DNA of 5,002 nt, taken from NCBI GenBank assembly GCA_003157175.1, contig PMIQ01000070.1:1-5002 (forward strand). Direction: 5' to 3'. The notes beneath the pieces were generated by a model. That model searched no databases. It was not told the origin of the DNA and worked only from the letters and a program-made list of their open reading frames with translations. A program made the position numbers and the translations under genes. Of the stretch, positions 1-5,002 are shown in pieces; the first letter of the stretch is position 1; each line of letters opens with the position of its first letter. This stretch comes from Chloroflexota bacterium. Its GTDB lineage: Bacteria > Chloroflexota > Limnocylindria > Limnocylindrales > CSP1-4.

Positions 1-2
1 CG

Positions 3-698
3 ACGACGAGCGGGTTCGGTGGCGTTGCGCGGGCGGCTCGCCTGGGCGGAGCGCTGCTCGATCTGGCGCTGCCGGCAAGCTGCGCCGGCTGCGCGGTCGA
101 GGGAACCGTTCTCTGTCCGCGATGCCGGCGCGCCCTGGATGTTCGACTGGCGTTGCCGCCGGGCGTGCCGCTGGGCCTGCCAGCAGCCATGCTGATGCCG
201 CTGGCGCAGCTCGAGTGGTGCGCGCCATTCTCGGGCGTGATCCGAGTGGCGTTGCACCGGCTCAAATACTCCGGGGAGCGGCGGCTGGCCGCGCCACTGG
301 CGGACGCGATGGCAGCTCGCTGGGAAGCGGCCGGTGTCGGCGGGGAGATGCTCGTCCCAGTTCCGGTGCACGCCGAGCGGGCCAGGAGGCGCGGCTACGA
401 TCAGGCGTTCCTGCTGGCGTCAGCCGTCTCGGACCGGCTCCACATTCCGTGGCAGGCGTCACTCGAGCGGACGCGCCACACCACTCCCCAGTTCGAGCTG
501 GGCCGCCGGGCCCGACGCGCCAACGTCAGCGGGGCCTTCGAAATCCGGCCCGGCGCGGGTCCTGCAGTGAAGGGCAGATGGCCGATTCTCGTCGACGATG
601 TCGTCACAACGGGCTCGACGCTGGTCGCCTGCGCCCAGACGCTATACGACGCCGGGGCAATCGCGGTCTCGGCTCTGACGGTGGCGAGAGAGCGTTGA
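3..698 (+). CDS. comF: ComF family phosphoribosyltransferase, 5' end cut by window edge
   Basis: The reading frame is open from the first complete codon at position 3 and contains no ATG, GTG or TTG before position 153. The start therefore lies off the left edge, probably by only a few codons. About 231 residues are visible, close to the usual ComF length. A zinc-ribbon-like pair of CxxC motifs is encoded near the N-terminus (Cys codons at 81, 90, 114 and 123). Next come family blocks: KYSGERRL, the VPVPVHAERARRRGYDQAF region, and a TxQfeLgrraRraNvsGAF region. The PRPP-binding loop VDDVVTTGST is at 591-620. The family is a type I PRTase fold; in naturally competent bacteria ComF takes part in DNA uptake, but in most lineages its substrate is unknown and it may be a general housekeeping protein. 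No other competence gene is visible, so competence cannot be inferred. The TTG at 153 would remove the zinc motifs and is not the real start. Confidence 0.93.
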   Translation, partial: TTSGFGGVARAARLGGALLDLALPASCAGCAVEGTVLCPRCRRALDVRLALPPGVPLGLPAAMLMPLAQLEWCAPFSGVIRVALHRLKYSGERRLAAPLADAMAARWEAAGVGGEMLVPVPVHAERARRRGYDQAFLLASAVSDRLHIPWQASLERTRHTTPQFELGRRARRANVSGAFEIRPGAGPAVKGRWPILVDDVVTTGSTLVACAQTLYDAGAIAVSALTVARER

Positions 699-739
699 AC
701 CGACGGGAGCGACAACGACCGAGGGCCGGCGGCGGCACC

Positions 740-745
740 TATACT
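740..745 (+). promoter_or_regulatory. Possible -10 promoter element (TATACT) upstream of hpf
   Basis: The 133-base gap between comF and hpf contains TATACT, one of the few AT-rich hexamers in this GC-rich region and a 5/6 match to TATAAT. It lies about 85 bases before the hpf GTG. At normal spacing no good -35 hexamer is visible: sequence around 715-722 shares only the GAC core with TTGACA, and no extended -10 TG precedes the box. It could drive hpf separately from comF, in keeping with the stationary-phase control usual for hpf, but this is a weak motif call. Confidence 0.25.
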
Positions 746-820
746 GGCCGCGTGGTTGCGGCTCTTCGAGATGCGCGCCCGAGTCGGCCGAAGGTCGACG
801 CAACGCGCCAGTTGCTTTGC

Positions 821-825
821 GGAGG
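821..825 (+). promoter_or_regulatory. Shine-Dalgarno (GGAGG) that sets the hpf start at GTG 832
   Basis: GGAGG ends six bases before the GTG at 832, ideal ribosome-binding geometry. This picks GTG 832 over the in-frame TTG at 817, which lies upstream of the Shine-Dalgarno and would add five residues that the family does not need. An ATG at 827 is out of frame and only one base from the GGAGG; it reads Met-Pro-stop. Confidence 0.8.
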
Positions 826-831
826 TATGCC

Positions 832-1467
832 GTGAGGACGATCGTCAAGGGCAAGAACATCGACGTCCCGGATTCCGTGAGGCTGTATGCCGAGCGAAAG
901 ATGCGCCGGCTGGAGCGCTTCCTGGACGATCGATCGGAAGCCGTGGTCGAGCTTTCGACCGAGCAGCACCGCAGCAGCACGGACTCGCAGATCGTGGAGC
1001 TGACTCTCGTCGTCGACGGCCAGCCGCTGCGCAGCCACGCCGCGGGTCCAACCTACCAGGCCTGCCTCGACATCGTGATCGACCGCATCGAGCGCCAGGC
1101 GGTCGATTTCCGCGAGAAGCCCAGGGGCAAGGCTCGACCGGATGCCGGCATGGGCAAGCGGATCGTGGACGATGGCGAGCCGACCCTTTCGGACAAGGCT
1201 GCTGCCGCCGCGGAAACGGAGAGTCCCGATGAGGTGGCTCGTCGCTCGCGCATCGTCAAGACCAAGCGCTTCGCCATCGAGCCGATGTTCGAGGAGGACG
1301 CAGTCGCCAGGATGGAAGAGCTCGGACACGTCTTCTTCCTCTTCGTCAACGCCGAGACGGAGCGGCTGTGCGTCCTGTACAAGCGCAACGGGGGCGATTA
1401 CGGGCTGATCGAGCCGATCATCGCCGGCGAGTACACACCCGGCCGAAACGGCCACAAGGCGGGCTGA
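832..1467 (+). CDS. hpf: Long-form ribosome hibernation promoting factor (HPF/RaiA family)
   Basis: The product has 211 residues from the GTG start, typical of long HPF. The N-terminal S30AE/RaiA domain spans about residues 1-95, with the opening VKGKNIDVPDSVRLYAERK, a basic first helix, and a second helix around ACLDIVIDRIERQ. A charged, Ala-rich linker covers about 96-139. The C-terminal dimerisation domain runs from about 140 to 197, with the hallmark IVKTKRFAIEPM, the ELGHVFFLFVNAET segment, and a GGDYGLIEP end. In this family the N-terminal domain binds the decoding region of the 30S subunit and blocks tRNA and mRNA sites, while the C-terminal domain dimerises to join two 70S particles into inactive 100S ribosomes during starvation. 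The upstream neighbour comF is a common partner; in many Gram-positives secA follows hpf, but here nfo follows 40 bases later with no visible terminator. Confidence 0.96.
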   Translation: MRTIVKGKNIDVPDSVRLYAERKMRRLERFLDDRSEAVVELSTEQHRSSTDSQIVELTLVVDGQPLRSHAAGPTYQACLDIVIDRIERQAVDFREKPRGKARPDAGMGKRIVDDGEPTLSDKAAAAAETESPDEVARRSRIVKTKRFAIEPMFEEDAVARMEELGHVFFLFVNAETERLCVLYKRNGGDYGLIEPIIAGEYTPGRNGHKAG

Positions 1468-1507
1468 CGACCATCGACCGACGTCGCGCCATGAGGGGCA
1501 GGATCTC

Positions 1508-2530
1508 GTGACAGCCGAGCAACCTGAGCTCCGCCGGCGGGTGGAGTTGCCCGGTGGCCGCCGGGCGGGACCTCATCTGCCCATGGGAGGCGGCCTCCTG
1601 AAGGTCGCCGAACGCGCCGGCGAGATCGGCGCCTCGGCGCTGCAGATATTCAGCGACAACCCGACCGCGTGGCGGCGGCGACCCGAGCCACCGCCCGAAG
1701 CACCGGCTTTTCGCCAGCGTCTGGCCGAGCTCGACATCGGGCCGCTCGCGATCCACGCCGCGTACCTGGTGAACCTGGCGGGGCCCGACGAGATCCTTTT
1801 CGACCGTTCCGTCGAGGTTCTGCGCCACGAGCTGGTGCACGCCCCGGCTTTTGGGGCGCGATTCATCAACGTTCATGCCGGCTCGCATCGCGGCGCCGGC
1901 GTTGAGGCTGGCGTCGCCCGACTGGTCGACGGCCTATCACGGGCCCTGGCGGAGGCCCCGGACGGTCCGGGCGCGCCGCTGGTGGCCGTCGAGAACTCAT
2001 CCGGCGGCGGCGACAGCATCGGCGTCAACGTCGAGCAGCTGGCTGCGGTGCTCGAGTTGGCCACCGCGCACGGCCTTGACGGGCGCATCGGCTTCTGCCT
2101 GGACACAGCTCACCTGTGGGGCGCCGGCTACGACATTTCCGACCCGGCCGTGATCGACGGCGTGCTGGCCGAATTCGACCGCCTGCTCGGGCTCGATCGG
2201 CTGTGGATGATCCACCTCAACGACACCTCGTCGGGACTCGGATCGAGGCACGATCGCCACGAGCACCTGGGCGAAGGGTGGATCGGTCCGCTGGGAATGG
2301 CGCACCTGCTCCGACATCCGGCCCTGGACCACGTGGCCTTCTACCTGGAGACACCCGGAATGGAGGAGGGCTTCGACGCGATCAACATGGCCCGGGTCGG
2401 CGATCTCGTCGCGGGCAGGCCGCTCACGCCCGGCCCCCTGCCCAGACCGGGGACCGGCCCCGGGCCCACGCCGCAGGCCGGGCCCACTGCAGAGACGCCA
2501 GCGCAAGCGGGGGGTCGGGCGGGGGCATGA
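1508..2530 (+). CDS. nfo: Endonuclease IV (AP endonuclease, TIM-barrel, trinuclear zinc)
   Basis: This 340-residue protein should cleave DNA 5' of abasic sites in base excision repair. All nine zinc ligands known from E. coli Nfo have counterparts: His83 (IHAAYL), His123 (VHAGS), Glu162 (VENSSGGG), Asp199 and His202 (CLDTAH), His236 (IHLND), Asp249 and His251 (RHDRHEH), and Glu281 (YLETPG). The N-terminal strand GPHLPMGGG stands in place of the usual GAHVS, followed by ALQIFSDNPTAW. The more common HPGS is HAGS here. The GTG start at 1508 is preceded by a purine-rich stretch (GAGGGGCAGGA, 1493-1503); GTG 1541 is a possible later start that would still keep the fold. The barrel ends near residue 304. 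Residues about 305-340 form a Pro/Gly/Ala-rich tail that is absent from ordinary family members, which have about 280-300 residues. The stop overlaps the next gene's ATG, suggesting translational coupling. Confidence 0.95.
   Translation: MTAEQPELRRRVELPGGRRAGPHLPMGGGLLKVAERAGEIGASALQIFSDNPTAWRRRPEPPPEAPAFRQRLAELDIGPLAIHAAYLVNLAGPDEILFDRSVEVLRHELVHAPAFGARFINVHAGSHRGAGVEAGVARLVDGLSRALAEAPDGPGAPLVAVENSSGGGDSIGVNVEQLAAVLELATAHGLDGRIGFCLDTAHLWGAGYDISDPAVIDGVLAEFDRLLGLDRLWMIHLNDTSSGLGSRHDRHEHLGEGWIGPLGMAHLLRHPALDHVAFYLETPGMEEGFDAINMARVGDLVAGRPLTPGPLPRPGTGPGPTPQAGPTAETPAQAGGRAGA
2421..2526 (+). repeat. Low-complexity, palindrome-rich GC segment encoding the nfo C-terminal tail
   Basis: The 3' end of nfo is almost entirely G and C, with repeated GGCCC, CCGGG and GGGCCC words. 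A perfect inverted repeat, CCGGGG with CCCCGG around a five-base loop, sits at 2447-2463. The encoded peptide (PLTPGPLPRPGTGPGP and onward) is low in complexity and lies after the last catalytic motif. The peptide resembles the translation of intergenic palindromic repeats seen in several GC-rich bacterial genomes, where an open frame has read into a repeat unit; that origin is inference. The hairpin has no T-run, so it is not a standard terminator, and the next gene begins directly after it. Confidence 0.45.
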
Positions 2531-4200
2531 GCGGGCTCGTGGGTCCGAGGTCCGTGCTCGCGCGCTGCGTCGCCGGCGTGAGCGCTCGCCTGGGAGTGCA
2601 GGTCCGCGAGCTCGGCTGCCTGGCCGCCATCCTCGCCGCGGCCGCCGCAACGCGCTTTGCCAACCTGCCGGCCCGAGGCGGCTGGGACGCCGACCAGGGC
2701 ACCGAGATGCTGGCGCTGCGGAACGCGATCAATGGCGGCGGTCTGCCGACTTTCGGGCCTCTGGCGATCAGCGTCGGTGGCAACTTCCACCACGGCGCCC
2801 TGTATTACGACCTGCTCCTCCCGGCGATGTGGATCGGCAGCGGCGACCCGACGTTCGTCGTGGCGGAGATCGCGCTCCTGAGCCTGCTGGTCGTGCCGAT
2901 CGTGTGGTGGATCGCGCGCTCGGTCAGTGGAGTCGCGGCGGGCTTGATGGCGGCCGTCCTGGCGGCGATCTCGGCCAGCCTGATCGGCTACGCCACCTTC
3001 ATCTGGAATCCCACCCTGGTCGAGCCTGCGGCGGCCGTGGCGTTCCTGGGCGCCTGGGAGGCGTGGCGAACCGCTCGGCCCCAGTGGTGGCTCGTGGCGG
3101 CCGCAGGGAGCGCCGTGGCGATGCAGTCGCACGTTGCCGCCGGCGTGATCGTGGTTCCGATGGCGGCCGCTTTCCTGGCCGCTTTCCGGCGCGCCCCCGC
3201 GGGCCGCCGGCGCCGTGTCGCGGCCTGGGGGGCGGCGGCCGTGGCCCTGGTCGTGGTCTCGTACCTGCCGCTGATCGTGTACGAGCTGGGTCACGACTTC
3301 TCCGAGACGCGGGGCATGATCGGCTACTTCACCGGTCCGGATTCCACGCCCGCCCGCGACCCGCTGACGCGGCTCATCTTCAGCACAATTCGCATCCTGG
3401 CCTGGCCGCTCACCCGATGGCCGATGGTGGATCTGGTGCCGGCCTTCCTGCCGTCTGTGGCGGTCGCCGCGACGCTGGCGCTGACGTTCATCTGGCGATT
3501 GGTGAAGACGGGCGCGCCGGTCAGGGTCACGGCGACGGACGCGCCGGCGGAGACGCCCGACCGCGCAGCCGGCGCGGCCCAGCGCGCCTCCGCCGAGGAA
3601 TACGAGGGTCTTCGTTTCGTGGGCGGATTGCTGTTGCTCATCGTCCTGACCCTCGGACTGGGCCTCAAGGCCGTCTCGGAGGTCCAGGAGCTGCCCACGG
3701 AGCAGTACCACGTCGTAGCCGACCCGCTCGTGCTCGTGGCCACCGGCCTCGCGCTGGCGGCCATCTGGCGGGCGGCCGGCAGCGGCCTGGCGAGGCAGAT
3801 CGGACGGGTCGCCGCCCTCGTGGCGCTGGCGGGGCTGGTCGCCTGGAACGTCGGCCACTGGCCGCCGCTCACATCGCCGGACGGCGGCTGGCCCGCGGCC
3901 CAGGCCGCGGCAACGAGGATCGAGCGCACCGCCGCAGGAGCCCCGATCGCGCTTGTCCCGCTGTTCGAGGAGAAGGGCGCCGACGCCTACGCCTACCCGC
4001 TGGAGCGCGATCACGCTACCCTGGTGGCGGTCGACCGGGCCGGCGTCGTGGTCGTCCTGTGCGACACCTTCTGGCTCCAGGGCTGCGGCGGCCAGGCCGA
4101 GGCGGCGTGGCTCGCCAGCCAGCCCGGCGGGCTGATGCAGGTGGACCGATTCGCGGCCGCGCCGGACAGGATCATGACCGTCTACCGTCGATCACCGTGA
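2527..4200 (+). CDS. GT-C fold (GT39/PMT-like) multi-pass membrane glycosyltransferase
   Basis: This predicted 557-residue integral membrane protein starts at ATG 2527, overlapping the nfo stop (ATGA). A GGGCGGGGG run just upstream is only a weak Shine-Dalgarno. The frame is open further upstream, but that part is a shadow of nfo. The first hydrophobic segment is at about residues 29-45. The loop after it carries WDADQGTE (53-60), placed like the catalytic acidic loop of GT-C enzymes, then FHHGALYYD (87-95). Further hydrophobic stretches lie at about 109-130, 135-155, 163-178, 186-220, 231-253, 304-324, 363-380, 399-415 and 426-441. The last 115 residues or so look soluble, probably outside the membrane, with Cys512 and Cys520 that could pair. 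Such enzymes use polyprenyl-phosphate sugars to modify lipids, glycans or proteins. Donor and acceptor cannot be read here, and the family assignment rests on topology and loop motifs. A close paralog follows. Confidence 0.75.
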   Translation: MSGLVGPRSVLARCVAGVSARLGVQVRELGCLAAILAAAAATRFANLPARGGWDADQGTEMLALRNAINGGGLPTFGPLAISVGGNFHHGALYYDLLLPAMWIGSGDPTFVVAEIALLSLLVVPIVWWIARSVSGVAAGLMAAVLAAISASLIGYATFIWNPTLVEPAAAVAFLGAWEAWRTARPQWWLVAAAGSAVAMQSHVAAGVIVVPMAAAFLAAFRRAPAGRRRRVAAWGAAAVALVVVSYLPLIVYELGHDFSETRGMIGYFTGPDSTPARDPLTRLIFSTIRILAWPLTRWPMVDLVPAFLPSVAVAATLALTFIWRLVKTGAPVRVTATDAPAETPDRAAGAAQRASAEEYEGLRFVGGLLLLIVLTLGLGLKAVSEVQELPTEQYHVVADPLVLVATGLALAAIWRAAGSGLARQIGRVAALVALAGLVAWNVGHWPPLTSPDGGWPAAQAAATRIERTAAGAPIALVPLFEEKGADAYAYPLERDHATLVAVDRAGVVVVLCDTFWLQGCGGQAEAAWLASQPGGLMQVDRFAAAPDRIMTVYRRSP

Positions 4201-4234
4201 GGGACAGTTGGGACAAGCGGACGCTGCACCGGGC

Positions 4235-5002
4235 ATGAGCGAGACCGCGCGTCCGGACCCACCCGGCTCGACCGACTCGCCGGCCCGACTGGCCGCGCCG
4301 GACCTGGTCCGGCCACAGGAGGCGCCCGCGCCCGCCGCCCCGGCTCGGAGCATCAGGGCCCGCATCGGCTCCAATGCCCGCGAGGCGGCATGCCTGGCCG
4401 CGATCTTCCTGCTGGCCGCCGCGGACAGGCTCGTGAATCTGCCTGGGCGCGGGATCTGGGATTCGGACCAGGGCACGGAGATGGGCGCCATTTGGAACGC
4501 GGTCGTGACGCGCCAGCTGCCGACCTTTGGATCCCGGCCTACAGCATCGGGGGCACGTTCCACCACGGGGCTCTCTTCTACGACCTCATGATCCCGGCGG
4601 CATGGCTGGGCAACGGCAATCCCACGGTCGTGGTCTTCGCCATCGCGCTCTTCGGCATCGCGGTCGTGCCGATGGTCTGGTGGACCGCCCGTTCGATCGG
4701 CGGCATGCCCGCGGGGCTCGCGGCCGCCCTGCTGGCCGCCGTTTCGCCGAGCCTGATCGACTACTCCACATTCCTGTGGAACCCCGTTCTAGTTGAGACG
4801 GGCACTGCGCTCGCCTGCCTGGGTGCCTGGCAGGCGTGGCGGACGCGGCAGCCGCGCTGGTGGGTGGTCGCCGCGGCCGGGACCGCTCTGGCTTCGCAGT
4901 CACACCTCACCGGCCTGGTCCTGATTCTCCCCATGGCCGCGCTATTCGCCCTGGCCCTGCGACGCGGTCCTTCCGGGCAGAGGCGCCGCCTCCTGGGTTT
5001 GT
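4235..5002 (+). pseudogene. Second GT-C-like membrane glycosyltransferase, frameshifted and cut by the right edge
   Basis: This is a paralog of the preceding gene. From ATG 4235 it encodes a longer Pro/Ala-rich cytoplasmic leader (about 45 residues), a first membrane segment (AACLAAIFLLAAA), the loop motif WDSDQGTE, and LPTFG at residues 95-99. The frame then runs through unrelated residues to a stop at 4589-4591. Homology resumes one base back, from 4531, with IPAYSIGG, FHHGALFYD and WNPVLVE, and stays open to the window end. Restoring one base gives 256 visible residues with no gap against the neighbour; over 90 aligned positions from the shared NLP I count 56 identities (62%). TTG 4208, with GAGGG just before it, is an alternative start adding nine residues. 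The rest of the gene lies outside the window. It may be a young pseudogene, or an intact gene carrying a sequencing or assembly error; the well-preserved downstream frame favours a recent event or an error. Confidence 0.75.
4526..4534 (+). other. Single-base frame loss in the second glycosyltransferase gene
   Basis: The upstream frame reads LPTF from 4517, then needs a glycine codon beginning GG at 4529-4530. The homologous downstream frame begins with ATC at 4531, so exactly one base is missing between GG and ATC. With any base restored, Gly is regained and the alignment to the intact paralog (LPTFGPLAISVGG) continues without insertion or deletion. There is no long homopolymer here; the local runs are TTT, GG and CCC. 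Confidence 0.8.

Noticed and set aside
122..835. 237-codon open frame on the + strand overlapping comF
   Set aside because: It is Arg/Gly/Ala-rich with no family motifs and overlaps comF, whose frame carries the zinc and PRPP motifs. It is a by-product of high GC content.
827..835. Two-codon ATG-CCG-TGA mini-ORF overlapping the hpf start, possible leader peptide
   Set aside because: Its ATG is only one base from the GGAGG, too close for efficient initiation, and the same Shine-Dalgarno is ideally placed for GTG 832. Chance is the simpler explanation.
739..1455. 238-codon - strand open frame opposite hpf
   Set aside because: It is antisense to hpf, which has clear family motifs and a good ribosome-binding site; the antisense product matches no family I recognise.
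2447..2463. GC hairpin considered as a rho-independent terminator
   Set aside because: It lies inside the nfo reading frame, has a short stem and no following T-run, and the next gene starts immediately downstream.
2116..2526. Upstream extension of the first glycosyltransferase frame before ATG 2527
   Set aside because: The extension overlaps nfo, is Arg/Pro-rich and non-hydrophobic, and would precede the expected membrane segment by 137 extra residues. The ATGA overlap gives a natural start.
2341..4014. 557-codon open frame on the - strand opposite the first glycosyltransferase gene
   Set aside because: The product is rich in Arg, Gly, Asp and Gln with no recognisable domain, and it lies antisense to a well-supported membrane protein. 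Long antisense frames are expected at this GC content.
2829..4238. 469-codon + strand open frame inside the first glycosyltransferase gene
   Set aside because: It is a shifted-frame shadow with Arg/Gly-rich composition and no membrane segments.

Overview
This window is a gene-dense, very GC-rich piece of a bacterial chromosome. By eye roughly 70% of bases are G or C, and G/C dominates third codon positions. Every gene lies on the + strand. The order runs: a comF-type phosphoribosyltransferase cut by the left edge; a long-form ribosome hibernation factor (hpf); an endonuclease IV (nfo); and two tandem paralogous multi-pass membrane proteins of the GT-C (GT39/PMT-like) glycosyltransferase type. 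The second membrane gene is frameshifted as read and is cut by the right edge.

A high-GC lineage carrying comF next to long-form hpf fits Chloroflexota or Actinomycetota. The tandem GT39-like proteins and the style of the nfo N-terminus lean me weakly towards a Chloroflexota-like environmental genome. That is inference; no ribosomal or other taxonomic marker is present.

Layout: 1-698 comF (5' end missing); 699-831 intergenic, with a possible -10 box and a clear Shine-Dalgarno; 832-1467 hpf from a GTG start; a 40-base gap; 1508-2530 nfo from a GTG start, ending in an unusual Pro/Gly/Ala-rich tail encoded by palindromic GC-rich DNA; 2527-4200 the first GT-C-like gene, overlapping the nfo stop as ATGA; a short gap; 4235-5002 the second GT-C-like gene, which loses frame at about 4529-4531.

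The genes do not form one obvious pathway. comF and hpf are housekeeping or stationary-phase genes often found near each other. nfo is base excision repair. The two membrane proteins probably transfer sugars from polyprenyl-phosphate donors on the outer face of the membrane, acceptor unknown. The tight spacing from hpf onward suggests co-transcription. I found no CRISPR array, tRNA, rRNA, transposase or convincing terminator. The most notable observation is the single-base frame loss in the second paralog: its two parts align without gaps to the intact neighbour once one base is restored.
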